Of a stretch of DNA of 64,000 bases, positions 16,430 through 24,980 are shown one piece after another. The position numbers and the translations under genes were made by a program. Every line of letters starts with the position of its first letter. The first letter of the stretch is position 1. Source of the DNA: Nitrospinae bacterium bin107 (lineage in GTDB: Bacteria > UBA8248); contig MPNJ01000008.1 in assembly GCA_002238965.1 (NCBI GenBank), forward strand, positions 101,775-165,774. The letters run 5' to 3'. The notes under the pieces were generated by a model, which saw only the letters and a program-made list of their open reading frames with translations, ran no database searches and had not been told where the DNA came from.

Positions 16430-18028
16430 ATGTTCTTTTCTATACAACGCTTTTCGTCGCTTCAGCGGCGCGGCTGCTTCCATCACGAGTTGCCTGGCGG
16501 TTCGGGCGCCACCTCCACGCAGCCTACCGGACTCAACAGCGCCGCTTTCCACGGCTCGCGTATCAGGACACCTGCTCTTCTCCTGAGCGTCGTCATGGCG
16601 ATGGCGCTGTGCCTGACGACGGGCGTGGCTCTCGCAGATCCCATCGATAGTGTGATGAAGCGCCTCGAAAAACTCGAAGCGGAAAACCGGAAACTCCGCG
16701 GGGAAATCGAACTGCTCAAGGCCGAACGCAAGATAAGTGCCCCTCGGGCCGCAGCACCTGCGCCGAAAGGCGCCAAGGCGGAATTCGTGAAATTCGACCC
16801 GAAATTCGGCTACGAAATCCTAGACCCCACGACGAACGTCAATCGCAAGCAACGCCTCTTACTCGACAGAAAGAAAATGGGCGTCCTCGCCCCGGACAGC
16901 TTGCATTTACATGGCGCCGTCAGTGCGATCGCCAACTACCAGTCGAGCAACAGGGACGATAAGTTCGGATACCTGATGCGCCACCCGACCGCTTCCAACC
17001 AGGTGGGGCGCACGGTCTCGGAGTCGGCGATCCATTCGGTGCAACTGGGATTCACGGGCGCGCTCGGCGACTGGATTACCACGAACGCAGAGATCCTCTA
17101 CGATCCGGAACAGAGCTTCGGCAAGGGCACCAATACGTACCTGGAACGCAACCAGCTTCAGGTGCGGCGCGCCTATGTCCTCCTCGGGGACCTCGACAGG
17201 TCGCCTCTCTACGCCGGCCTCGGCAAAATGGCGGTGCCATTCGGCCTCACCGACAGCTTAAGCCCGTTCTCCACGTCTAGCGTCTGGCACGCCTTCGGGG
17301 GACTGGCCAACGGTGTGAGAGCGGGCTACGCGGGCGACGGCCTGAACCTCTCCGTCATGGGCGTACAGGGAGGGGCGCAGTTTCGGGCCGCGAACACCCC
17401 GGTGCACGGCACCGCCGTCCCGAGCAGGCTGAACAACTTCGCCGTGGATGCGAACTACACGCTCGGGCTGGGCTCGGTCGGCTCGTTTCTCATGGGAGGC
17501 TCATATCTGCGCGGGACGGCCTATTGCCAGGATTTTCCGGTCGTCCACTTCGCACCCTGTAAGGACAACAACCCGGCTTTCGGCGTTTACGGGAAATTCA
17601 TTTACGGCGACTTCACTCTGCAGGGGGAGTTCGCCCGGACGACGGACGAGTGGCCCGCGACCTTGAACCCCGCCATTCCCCAATTCCCGGCCGGCAAAGT
17701 AACGAGTTTCGGGGTCGGGACAAGATACCGTTACGACTCCGGTTTCGGCCCGGTGGATTTCTCCGCCGAATTCAGCCGATTCAGCGCTGGAGCGGAGGGT
17801 GCGCCCTGGGAGCGCCAGGATCAACTCGTCCTGGGTCTGGGATGGTTCTTGCGGCCCAGCGTGAAAGTTTTTGCCGAATACATCAAAATTGACGGCTATA
17901 CGCCGCTGAATTTCATCAGCGGTGGAAACATCAAGGATGAAAACGGAGAAGTGCTGCCCGATCGCACCCACAGCGACGCCACCGCCCGCTCGGAAGTTTT
18001 CATGGTCGGCGTAACCGCGGCGTTTTAA
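16430..18028 (+). CDS. outer-membrane beta-barrel porin (LbtU-like)
   Basis: A 532-residue frame with a late signal peptide (LLLSVVMAMALCLTTGVALA, ending near residue 69), then a short coiled coil (DSVMKRLEKLEAENRKLRGE) as in trimeric or LbtU-type porins, and a long series of alternating beta strands ending in a C-terminal Phe, the usual outer-membrane assembly signal. LbtU-family members import siderophore or other small solutes, but the substrate here is unknown. The start at 16430 fits the promoter at 16356 and an upstream GAGG, although it gives an unusually long n-region; a later start cannot be excluded. Confidence 0.75.
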   Translation: MFFSIQRFSSLQRRGCFHHELPGGSGATSTQPTGLNSAAFHGSRIRTPALLLSVVMAMALCLTTGVALADPIDSVMKRLEKLEAENRKLRGEIELLKAERKISAPRAAAPAPKGAKAEFVKFDPKFGYEILDPTTNVNRKQRLLLDRKKMGVLAPDSLHLHGAVSAIANYQSSNRDDKFGYLMRHPTASNQVGRTVSESAIHSVQLGFTGALGDWITTNAEILYDPEQSFGKGTNTYLERNQLQVRRAYVLLGDLDRSPLYAGLGKMAVPFGLTDSLSPFSTSSVWHAFGGLANGVRAGYAGDGLNLSVMGVQGGAQFRAANTPVHGTAVPSRLNNFAVDANYTLGLGSVGSFLMGGSYLRGTAYCQDFPVVHFAPCKDNNPAFGVYGKFIYGDFTLQGEFARTTDEWPATLNPAIPQFPAGKVTSFGVGTRYRYDSGFGPVDFSAEFSRFSAGAEGAPWERQDQLVLGLGWFLRPSVKVFAEYIKIDGYTPLNFISGGNIKDENGEVLPDRTHSDATARSEVFMVGVTAAF

Positions 18029-18103
18029 GATTCAGCCATGCAGAGATGTACTAATCTCTTTCCCCTCAGCCGCACGTTTTCACTCGTCACATTGCGCGAA
18101 CTA

Positions 18104-18553
18104 TCAAGTCTGCGAGCGAACCCACGGGTCGATGAGGGCGACGCCGGTATTGCGGAAATCTCTCTCATTTCGCGTGATGAGTGAAAGCCCTCGGGCAAGG
18201 GCCATTCCGGCGAGCATGGCATCCGGCAAGTGGTCGTCCAGCGATTCGCCCCGCCTGCGTTTTTCCTCCATCACCCGGGCGCAGACCTTAGCGTCGCTGA
18301 AAGCCCAATCGAGCACGCTATCCTCGAAGAGGTCTTCGAGAACCCCTTGAAAACGCTCGGCAAGCTCCTCGCGGCGTCGGCCCGGAGGGAGACGACCGAT
18401 GCTGTCGAGTATTTCCCACACGGTGATGGAAGCGAGAGCTATTCCCTCTTCGGCAATTGCGTCGATACACGTCACAACGCGAGGCTCCGGGTTCGGGCGC
18501 ATCATTTCCGAAACGACGTTGGTGTCAAGCAAATAGGCAAAAGGGCCGCTCAC
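18104..18553 (-). CDS. PIN-domain toxin (VapC/FitB type)
   Basis: A 149-residue PIN-domain ribonuclease. The acidic active-site residues are visible as D10 (LLDTN), E47 (TVWEI), D111 (LPDAM) and D132 (NERDF), and PLD/NERDF spacing fits FitB/VapC. Such toxins cut tRNA or other structured RNA when free of antitoxin. Its start overlaps the antitoxin stop by four bases (ATGA), the classic coupled arrangement. Four intact catalytic residues suggest it is active. Confidence 0.9.
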   Translation of the reverse strand: MSGPFAYLLDTNVVSEMMRPNPEPRVVTCIDAIAEEGIALASITVWEILDSIGRLPPGRRREELAERFQGVLEDLFEDSVLDWAFSDAKVCARVMEEKRRRGESLDDHLPDAMLAGMALARGLSLITRNERDFRNTGVALIDPWVRSQT

Positions 18554-18807
18554 GCCTCCTCTCCATCGCTCAGGTCGAGCGGGCGATAGCCGTAGCGGGC
18601 ACGCGGCGGCAGTTCAACGCCATATTCAGGGCCAAAATATCGCTTGAATATCTCGGAGGGCTTGGAGCGGCTTTCATCCTTTTCCCGCTTTTCGTGGATG
18701 AGACGGCGAACGAACTCCTCCATCGAGACCCCTATACGCTGCGCCTCACGCCTGACCCAGGCCTTGTCCCCATCATCCATATTTCGAACGGTAATCGTAG
18801 CGCTCAT
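18550..18807 (-). CDS. FitA-like ribbon-helix-helix antitoxin
   Basis: An 85-residue protein with an N-terminal ribbon-helix-helix segment (MSATITVRNMDDGDKAWVRREAQ... GVSMEEFVRRLI is the typical FitA pattern) and a C-terminal tail that would thread into the toxin's active site (RSKPSEIFKRYFG). ATG 18807 has AGGAGG eight bases upstream; the frame extends to 18852 without support. It binds its own promoter in this family, and a perfect palindrome lies 54 bases upstream. Confidence 0.85.
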   Translation of the reverse strand: MSATITVRNMDDGDKAWVRREAQRIGVSMEEFVRRLIHEKREKDESRSKPSEIFKRYFGPEYGVELPPRARYGYRPLDLSDGEEA

Positions 18808-18856
18808 CGCATAGCCTCCTTCTCTTCTACATGCAACTGTTACATCTACCAAGAAA

Positions 18857-18885
18857 ATGCTAGCATATTATGCTATCAAATCCAA
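18857..18885 (-). promoter_or_regulatory. toxin-antitoxin promoter overlapping a palindromic operator
   Basis: On the minus strand TTGGAT (18885-18880), a 17-base spacer and TAGCAT (18862-18857) form a promoter. A perfect 15-base palindrome, TAGCATATTATGCTA (18861-18875), covers the spacer and touches the -10. This is where a FitA/VapB-type autorepressor would be expected to bind. Confidence 0.6.
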
Positions 18886-18903
18886 GGTTTTTTTATCTCC
18901 CCC

Positions 18904-20109
18904 TTACCTTACCCCCTCCCCTTCCATGAAACGCGCGATTTCCTCTTCCGGCCAGCCGAGCCATTGCTGAAGCACCTCGGCGGTATGCTGGCCGAGCAGG
19001 GGCGGCGGCTTCACTTCGGCTTGCGCCCCGCTCATGATCCACGGCGCGCCCACCACGCGAATCTCTCCCGATACGGGATGCTCGACGCGCCTGATGAGGC
19101 CCCGGTGCTCGACCTGGGGGTCTGCGAGCGCGCGCTCGTAGTCGTTCACGGCGGAGAAGCCCACGCGCTCGGCTTCCAGGCGCTGTTCCCACTCGGCCAT
19201 TGTGCGCGATGCGAAAATGTTGGACACCCGCTCATTGATGGCGTCGCGGTTCGCCACGCGCGCCCGCGCCGTCGAAAATCGCTCATCCTCCAGCCAATCC
19301 TCCACCTCCAGCGCGCGGCAAAAGCCCGGCCAGAAGCCGTCGTGCTGCACGATGACGGTCACGTACTCTCCGTCGCTCGTGCGGTAGGTGTTCGCGGGCA
19401 CCCGCATGGGGTTCTCGTTGCCGTGCCGGCCGGGGGAGACGCCCGCCTGGAGCGTCTCGCCCATGCGCGGCCCCAGCGCGGCCACCATGGCGTCCTGCAT
19501 GCTCACGTCGATGTAGCGGCCCTCCCCCTCGCGCTTGACCGCGTGGAGCGCGCTCACGATGGCGTAGGCGGAAAACATGCCCGCCAGCACGTCGGCGAGC
19601 GGCGCGCCTATCTGGGTGGGGTCCTCGTTGCCCGTTACGCTCATGACGCCCGAGACGGCCTGCAGTATCGGGTCGAGCCCCACCCGGTCGCGGTAGGGGC
19701 CGTTCTGCCCGAAGCCCGAGAGCGAGCAGTAGACGATTCTGGGATTCGCCGCGCGGGCATCCTCCCAGCCGAGGCCGAGTTCGACCAGCTTTCCGGGCGC
19801 CATGTTCTCGATGATCGCATCGGCCTCGCCCGCCAGAGCGCGCACCGCGCCCTTGCCCGCTTCGGTCTTCATGTTGATGGCGATGCTCTTTTTCGAGCGG
19901 TTGTTCGCATAGAAATAATCTTCGTGCTCCTCGCGGTCCTTGTAGCGGGTGATGCGGCGCGTATCGTCCCCGTGGCCTGGGCGCTCAATCTTCACCACCA
20001 CGGCCCCCATGTCGGCCAGCATCGTGGCGCAGAAAGGGCCCGCGACGACCTGGGTGAAATCCAGCACCCGGAACCCGCTCAAAGGCGCTGCGGCTTGCGA
20101 TTCGGACAT
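18904..20109 (-). CDS. CaiB/BaiF (family III) CoA transferase
   Basis: A 401-residue family III CoA transferase: N-terminal RVLDFTQVVAGPFCATMLADMGA, CoA-binding KIERPGHGDD, RSKKSIAIN, and D173 in PLADVLAGM, which aligns with the catalytic Asp of formyl-CoA transferase. These enzymes move CoA between carboxylic acids in the cytoplasm; substrate is not predictable. GAGGGAAAG precedes ATG 20109. The promoter-side flank carries a 57-base repeat also found beside the tRNA-Leu. Confidence 0.9.
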   Translation of the reverse strand: MSESQAAAPLSGFRVLDFTQVVAGPFCATMLADMGAVVVKIERPGHGDDTRRITRYKDREEHEDYFYANNRSKKSIAINMKTEAGKGAVRALAGEADAIIENMAPGKLVELGLGWEDARAANPRIVYCSLSGFGQNGPYRDRVGLDPILQAVSGVMSVTGNEDPTQIGAPLADVLAGMFSAYAIVSALHAVKREGEGRYIDVSMQDAMVAALGPRMGETLQAGVSPGRHGNENPMRVPANTYRTSDGEYVTVIVQHDGFWPGFCRALEVEDWLEDERFSTARARVANRDAINERVSNIFASRTMAEWEQRLEAERVGFSAVNDYERALADPQVEHRGLIRRVEHPVSGEIRVVGAPWIMSGAQAEVKPPPLLGQHTAEVLQQWLGWPEEEIARFMEGEGVR

Positions 20110-20111
20110 CT

Positions 20112-20168
20112 TTCCCTCAACGGATGGAACCGGCGCGATGAAGAGCGGAACACCTCATCGCACAGGCT
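20112..20168. repeat. 57-bp dispersed repeat, copy 1
   Basis: The stretch begins TTCCCTCAACGGATGGAACC and ends CCTCATCGCACAGGCT. A second copy at 31376-31432 differs at about five of 57 positions. Its core ACGGATG(G)AACCGGCG also resembles the sequence upstream of thrC at 60261-60276. Confidence 0.7.
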
Positions 20169-20198
20169 GCGGCATGAATCGAATTCTATTCGTTCGCT

Positions 20199-21212
20199 TC
20201 ACGAATCAACGACTTCACCGGTGGGATACTCCCGTACCTTGCGCCCTCTGACATCCCGCAGACTGACGACGCGGCACGCGCCGATCGATTCGTTCTCCGG
20301 CAGCGGCGCCTCCCCTTTCGCCTTACCGGTCTGCTCTACACTCTTCAGGGACTTTAGAACATTGCTCCCCGAAACGGCCTCCGCGTCTGCGTTGTAGTAA
20401 TCGAACCAGGGCAGACCGGCCTCAGTGTAGTCCCTGGCCGTGGGCGGCTCAACCGGCGGCCGCTCGCCCGTGATCGCCATCCACTGGACGGAATTAGCGA
20501 TGGTGACGAAACACCGGCTGGGATGCCGCTGGTCCCAGGCATCCAGGCCATAGGGGTCCTCATAGATTTCCTGCTGCATCCGGCCGCCGGGCGCCAGTCC
20601 CATGCCCATCTCCGAGGGACTCTCCAGAATAAAACCCTGTCCCGCCACGTTTCTGCACATCTCTTCATAGCGCTCACGCTTCATGGGATAGGCCACGATC
20701 TGCAGGCCGCCAAGGCGCGCGGCGCCCTGCAACTGCTCCTCGGCCGTGTAGCCCTCCCCCAGGGGCATGGCCACGAACTGGCGGACTATCCCTTTTTCGA
20801 CGCAGTAGCCGTCGAGCCAGGGCTGCTCGGGCAAAACGAGGTAATCCTGCGGGTCGGTGTTCAGGTGGTCCACCCAGTTATCGCCGGTGAGCGCGCAGAT
20901 TTTTCCGGTCGCAATCTTCACCGCGAATGGATAGGGAAGAGAACCGCTGAATCCCGAATCGAAGTTGATCCACAGGGCCTCGGCCTGGAACATCGGCATA
21001 ATCACGCCGCCTCGGCCGAGCCACTCCCCTGGCAGGCGCTCTGCGTAGTCGTCCAGGTGCCGCAACGGGAAACAACCCAGACCCGGGGGCAGGAAGTAAT
21101 CTTCCCCGTCGTCCGGGATTCGAAGGGTGCGCTGGAACTCGATCGTGCTCCGGGCGTGGTCGTGAACCTCGGGGCACCGGATATCCAGGCAATCGTTTTC
21201 AAGAATGATCAT
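20199..21212 (-). CDS. conserved protein of unknown function
   Basis: A 337-residue soluble protein with no signal peptide. Its core has MPMFQAEALWINF, PFAVKIATGKICALTG, QDYLVLPEQPWLDGYCVEKGIVRQFVAMPLGEGYTAEEQ (in pieces conserved, from memory, in a widespread uncharacterised bacterial family) and GGLQIVAYPMK. The N-terminal part looks like a small beta domain rich in acidic residues. I cannot assign a catalytic role; no HExxH or nucleotide-binding motif is seen. GGAGG precedes ATG 21212, and an XRE regulator ends 12 bases upstream on the same strand, so the two form one transcript. Confidence 0.7.
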   Translation of the reverse strand: MIILENDCLDIRCPEVHDHARSTIEFQRTLRIPDDGEDYFLPPGLGCFPLRHLDDYAERLPGEWLGRGGVIMPMFQAEALWINFDSGFSGSLPYPFAVKIATGKICALTGDNWVDHLNTDPQDYLVLPEQPWLDGYCVEKGIVRQFVAMPLGEGYTAEEQLQGAARLGGLQIVAYPMKRERYEEMCRNVAGQGFILESPSEMGMGLAPGGRMQQEIYEDPYGLDAWDQRHPSRCFVTIANSVQWMAITGERPPVEPPTARDYTEAGLPWFDYYNADAEAVSGSNVLKSLKSVEQTGKAKGEAPLPENESIGACRVVSLRDVRGRKVREYPTGEVVDS

Positions 21213-21224
21213 CAGAATCCTCCT

Positions 21225-21578
21225 TTACCAGTCTCCGTCCCGCACCTCGCGCACCACCCGGAGGATGGCGTCATCGGGCGCCTCTCTCATCTGGCGGATC
21301 AGCTCCGCGAACAGTTTTGGCCTTTTGCGGATGATCTCCTGCAGGTCGCTCGAGACCTTCCCCGCCAGGGCCAGCAACACATCCGGGTCCTCGCCCAGTT
21401 CCCGCGCCAGCTTCAGAGTCGTTGCCTCAGAAGGCGGCGACACGTCGCCGCGCTCGATCTTGCTCAAATAGGCCGGTTCGACTCCTATCCGCTGCGCCAC
21501 CTGCCTCAGCGAATAGCGCCGGTCCTCCTGTCTCAGACTTTCACGTTGGGTTCGGATAGTGCTTCCAAATTGTGTCAT
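21225..21578 (-). CDS. XRE-family transcriptional regulator
   Basis: A 117-residue protein with a helix-turn-helix at about residues 22-50 (SLRQVAQRIGVEPAYLSKIERG) and a short helical C-terminus. ATG 21578 is chosen because a promoter -10 lies only six bases upstream, so the longer frame to 21596 would start inside the promoter. It is followed by the conserved unknown protein after 12 bases, suggesting a regulator-effector pair, probably autoregulated (inference). Confidence 0.87.
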   Translation of the reverse strand: MTQFGSTIRTQRESLRQEDRRYSLRQVAQRIGVEPAYLSKIERGDVSPPSEATTLKLARELGEDPDVLLALAGKVSSDLQEIIRKRPKLFAELIRQMREAPDDAILRVVREVRDGDW

Positions 21579-21584
21579 ATATAG

Positions 21585-21613
21585 AACATAGTACATATTC
21601 TGTTTTTCGTCAA
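21585..21613 (-). promoter_or_regulatory. promoter of the XRE operon, apparently leaderless
   Basis: On the minus strand TTGACG (21613-21608), a 17-base spacer and TATGTT (21590-21585) form a strong promoter. The start codon begins six bases after the -10, at the expected transcript start, and no Shine-Dalgarno sequence is present, so the mRNA may be leaderless. Confidence 0.6.
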
Positions 21614-22111
21614 GTTTTTCTTATCGCTAGCGGATAAAACCGAAAATCAAGACCCGGCTAATCTATTGTTTTCAAATGTTTTGGATGGATATTCGGGCAT
21701 TCACGGAAACGCGGAAAACGGCGGCATGGCGCCCCGGGGCCGGTATGGAACCATCTCCATTAACTACTGTATTTATCTGCAATTCATATTCGTCGATTCA
21801 CGTTTTCCCGCCTTTTAGCGGGAAGTCATGGGAATCTTCGCTCGCCAGGATGCCGGCGGCAATCATCGAGATGAGCCGGTAATGTCAGGAAGAAAAGGAA
21901 ATTTCCAGGCGGCGGGCAATATCTCCAGGAATGATATTCAGGTTGTTCTTGAGTCTCTGTAATTTCTGACAACTTCCCGAATTCACGTCCACCGAAGCGT
22001 CGCATCAGCATCAAATTACTGTCGTGTGCGCCACAAATTGATGGTCAACAAGCTGGAAGCCTGACTAAATCGCAGGCGAGCCGCCAGGTCCGTTCGCGCC
22101 GATTTTGCCGG
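21614..22111. other. gene-free intergenic region
   Basis: About 500 bases between the end of the transport operon and the XRE promoter. I find no credible gene. A stem TTCCCGC-loop-GCGGGAA lies at about 21806-21826, without a T-tract in either useful direction. Function unknown. Confidence 0.4.
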
Positions 22112-22585
22112 TCACTTATTCGGTTTCATTCCGTGACCTCCGTGCTTCATTTCCTTGCCTTTACCGTGATGGGACATACCGGATTTGCGCCCGTCGCGCC
22201 CTTTCATTACACCGAAATGGAGTTTCTTGATCAGACGGTCCCGAGCCGGCTTGGTGAAATCAAGCTTCAACACCCACTCTCCTGTCATTTCAAGGTGCAC
22301 CCGCGCCCGATAGGTTCCTGGGGTTCCGTGCGGTTCGGCGGGTGTCGGGCGCACGTTGTGGGCGCCGGGCATGGACGGCATATCGGCGCCGACCGTGAAC
22401 TCGGCGCCGGCGACCGGCATGCCGCTCTTCTTGCCCTTGAGGGTGATCATGCAGTCGTAGACCAATTTCTGCTCCGCCGGTTTGCATTCCACCTCGGCCG
22501 CTTTACGCTCGCCCGCCGCAGTCTGCATCGGCCACAGTCCCAGTCCACCGACAACGAAAACTATGAACAAACGAGTCTTCAACAT
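22112..22585 (-). CDS. periplasmic YtkA/FixH-like small protein, His-rich tail
   Basis: A 157-residue secreted protein: signal peptide (LFIVFVVGGLGLWPMQTAAG), one YtkA/FixH-like immunoglobulin fold domain (GMPVAGAEFTVGADMPSMPGAHNVRP... GTYRARVHLEMTGEWVLKLDF) and a C-terminal tail rich in His, Met, Lys and Gly (SHHGKGKEMKHGGHGMK). Two Cys at about 33 and 45 could form a disulfide. The HPMxGM-like content suggests copper or other metal handling, by family analogy only. GGAGG precedes ATG 22585; it sits 11 bases after livF of the transport operon, as its last gene. Confidence 0.7.
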   Translation of the reverse strand: MLKTRLFIVFVVGGLGLWPMQTAAGERKAAEVECKPAEQKLVYDCMITLKGKKSGMPVAGAEFTVGADMPSMPGAHNVRPTPAEPHGTPGTYRARVHLEMTGEWVLKLDFTKPARDRLIKKLHFGVMKGRDGRKSGMSHHGKGKEMKHGGHGMKPNK

Positions 22586-22596
22586 CGCTGCGCCTC

Positions 22597-23331
22597 CTAT
22601 CGGTCCGGGTTGGATGGTTCAGGAGCGGAGATGCCCAGGTAATTCGAAACGAGCCGCTCGTCCGCCATCAGTTCCGCCGCAGATCCATGGAGAGTAATCC
22701 GTCCGCTTTCGAGAACGTAGGCCCGGTCGGCGAGCGCCAGAGTCCGCCTGACGTTCTGTTCAACGAGGAGGATGGTGATCCCCTGCTCGCGCAGCCTGCG
22801 GATCAGCCCGAATACCTCCTCCGCCAACTTGGGCGACAAGCCGAGCGAGGGTTCGTCCAGCAGCAGCATCCGGGGCCTGGATTCGAGTCCGCGGGCAAGC
22901 GCCAGCATCTGCGCTTCGCCGCCGCTCAGGCCGGCGGCCGGATTATCCAGTTTGTCCGCAAGGGCGGGGAACAAGCGCCGCAGGCTCGAGCGGCTGCGGC
23001 GCCGCAATATGAACCGGCCTCTTTGATGGGCGGCGACCTGGAGATTCTCCTCCACGCTCAGGGTTCCGAAGATCATCCGCCCCTCGGGAACCTGAACGAT
23101 GCCGCGAGCGACGACGGTGTGCGCCGGAAGGCCGCCAATCGACTCACCCTCGAAGATGATTTCGCCCTTCTCCGGCGACACGATGCCCGAGATCGCATTG
23201 AGGATCGAAGTCTTGCCGGCGCCGTTTGCGCCGATGATGGAAACGATCTCTCCGGGCCGGACTTCCAATGACGCTTCATCGACCGCGAGGATGCCGCCGT
23301 AAGAAACGCTCAACCGGCGCAATTCAAGCAT
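22597..23331 (-). CDS. livF: branched-chain amino acid ABC transporter ATP-binding protein LivF (set 2)
   Basis: An ABC ATPase of about 244 residues: Walker A GANGAGKTS, signature LSGGEAQM, Walker B MLLLDEPSLGLSP, then the H-loop region replaced by VEQNV as is usual for LivF. It energises uptake with LivG at the LivHM channel. The ATG at 23331 (MLELRRLSVSYGG) is preferred over a GTG at 23340. It overlaps the end of livG by eight bases. Confidence 0.9.
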   Translation of the reverse strand: MLELRRLSVSYGGILAVDEASLEVRPGEIVSIIGANGAGKTSILNAISGIVSPEKGEIIFEGESIGGLPAHTVVARGIVQVPEGRMIFGTLSVEENLQVAAHQRGRFILRRRSRSSLRRLFPALADKLDNPAAGLSGGEAQMLALARGLESRPRMLLLDEPSLGLSPKLAEEVFGLIRRLREQGITILLVEQNVRRTLALADRAYVLESGRITLHGSAAELMADERLVSNYLGISAPEPSNPDR

Positions 23332-24082
23332 CGAGCGCACCGTCGCTGCCCAGATAGGCTTGCCTTACGTTCGCGTCGGCGAGCACCTCGCCCGGGAGTC
23401 CTTCCGCTATCTTGCGGCCGAAATCGAGCACGCAGAGACGGGTGCAAACGCCCGCGATCAGCGCCATCTTATGCTCGATCACCACGCAGGTGCGGTTCGG
23501 AGCGACGACTTCGCGGATGAGTCGGGCCATGTCTGCGGTCTCGGCCGGAGTCATGCCGCCCGCCGGTTCATCGAGGAACACCAGCGGCGGATCGCTCGTC
23601 AGCGCACGGGCGACCTCCAGGCGACGACGCGCCGGCAGGGGGAGGTGCTTCGCCAGTACTTCCCGATCTTCTAGAAGTCCAACCAGCTCCAGCATTTCCT
23701 CGACTCTTCTGGTATCGCCGCAACTGCGCGCCGGGCAGCTTCGCAACAGGGCGAGGAGTCCACCTGAAACCCGGCTGTGCTGCGAGGCCCACACGTTTTC
23801 GAAGACGGTCATGCTCGGAAACAAGCGGATGTTCTGAAAAGTGCGCGCGATTCCCAGGCGCGCAATCCGGTGTCCTTTCCAACCGGTGATGTCCGCGCCC
23901 TGAAAGGAAATGCGCCCGCCGCTCGGCGGGTACACGCCGGTCACGGTGTTCAGAAGCGTCGTCTTGCCCGATCCATTGGGCCCGATGACGCCCAGAACCT
24001 CTCCGGCCGCGACCTCGAGGTCGATGTTGTCGAGCGCGGCCAGAGCGCCGAAACGTTTTTCGACCTTCCTAAGCGCGAGCAT
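23324..24082 (-). CDS. livG: branched-chain amino acid ABC transporter ATP-binding protein LivG (set 2)
   Basis: A 252-residue ABC ATPase: Walker A GPNGSGKTT, Walker B PLVFLDEPAGGMTP and VIEHKM at the switch His. ARTFQNIRLF is the LivG-type Q-loop. The canonical LSGG signature is altered to LPLPARRRLEVAR, which is frequent in LivG (LxxGxQRRLEIAR) but here has lost the Gly residues. It overlaps livM by 14 bases. Confidence 0.9.
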   Translation of the reverse strand: MLALRKVEKRFGALAALDNIDLEVAAGEVLGVIGPNGSGKTTLLNTVTGVYPPSGGRISFQGADITGWKGHRIARLGIARTFQNIRLFPSMTVFENVWASQHSRVSGGLLALLRSCPARSCGDTRRVEEMLELVGLLEDREVLAKHLPLPARRRLEVARALTSDPPLVFLDEPAGGMTPAETADMARLIREVVAPNRTCVVIEHKMALIAGVCTRLCVLDFGRKIAEGLPGEVLADANVRQAYLGSDGALDA

Positions 24083-24977
24083 GATTCCGCCTCGAGAACA
24101 CGGCCTTCAATCGATGCACCCGCTCCTCGTCGAGGATGCCGCGCGGCATGAAAATCAACAGTATCGCCACCAGGCCGCCAAACACGATCATCCTGTAGCC
24201 CTGGATGAAGCGAATCGCTTCCAGGAAACCGATATCGATGGCGACGCCGATGAGCGGCCCGAACGCCGTGCCGAGGCCTCCGATCAGGCCGTAGGCGAGG
24301 GCATGCACGCCCAGCATGACGTTGAAGAACTGCGGCTCCACATAGGTGGTGAAGTGGGCGTAAAGAGCCCCGCCGACCCCCGCGATCACACCGGCCATGC
24401 CCACCGCCAGAATACGATAGCGCACGGTGTTCAGGCCCTGCATCTCGGCCAGCAGGTCATCCGAACCGAGCATTCTGAGGATGGAACCCAGGCGGGAGCG
24501 CTCGACCAGCAGCAAGCAGATCAACGTCAGCGCCAGCAACCCGTAGATAAGGAGCATGAACTCGGTCAGGCTGATGTCGCGCTCGAACATCCAGCGGATG
24601 CCGTGGAATCCATTTGCGCCCTCCGGACCCACCATCTCTCCATCGACATCGACCTGAATTTCGACGATCAGCAGGATCAGGCGCGCCATCTCCGCAAAGG
24701 CCAGGGTCGCGATCGAAAAGTAGAGACCGCTGAGCTGCAGCGTCAGAGCCCCCACGACCATCGCCACGAGTCCGGCCGCGCACGCGCCGACGACAATGCC
24801 CGCCCAGATCGGCATCTGGTACATGGCGGTCGCAGCGCCGGCCGCGTACGCGCTCAGCCCGAAGTAGGCCTGCTGGCCAAAGGAGATCTCCCCGGTCAGC
24901 AACAGCAGATAGGCCGACAGCGCGATGAACGAGATCATGCCGATGTTCGACAGCACCGTGACGACGTAATCGTCCAT
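24069..24977 (-). CDS. livM: branched-chain amino acid ABC transporter permease LivM (set 2)
   Basis: A 302-residue inner-membrane permease with about eight to nine hydrophobic helices. LTGEISFGQQAYFGLSAYAAG at the N-terminus and GGLGTAFGPLIGVA near the C-terminus (the EAA-like coupling loop) are the LivM signatures. It starts four bases after the livH stop. Confidence 0.9.
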   Translation of the reverse strand: MDDYVVTVLSNIGMISFIALSAYLLLLTGEISFGQQAYFGLSAYAAGAATAMYQMPIWAGIVVGACAAGLVAMVVGALTLQLSGLYFSIATLAFAEMARLILLIVEIQVDVDGEMVGPEGANGFHGIRWMFERDISLTEFMLLIYGLLALTLICLLLVERSRLGSILRMLGSDDLLAEMQGLNTVRYRILAVGMAGVIAGVGGALYAHFTTYVEPQFFNVMLGVHALAYGLIGGLGTAFGPLIGVAIDIGFLEAIRFIQGYRMIVFGGLVAILLIFMPRGILDEERVHRLKAVFSRRNHARA

Positions 24978-24980
24978 CGC

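Noticed and set aside
18457..20397. 646-codon + strand frame
   Set aside because: It is antisense to the clear CaiB-type CoA transferase and antitoxin genes; Arg/His/Ala-rich shadow composition.
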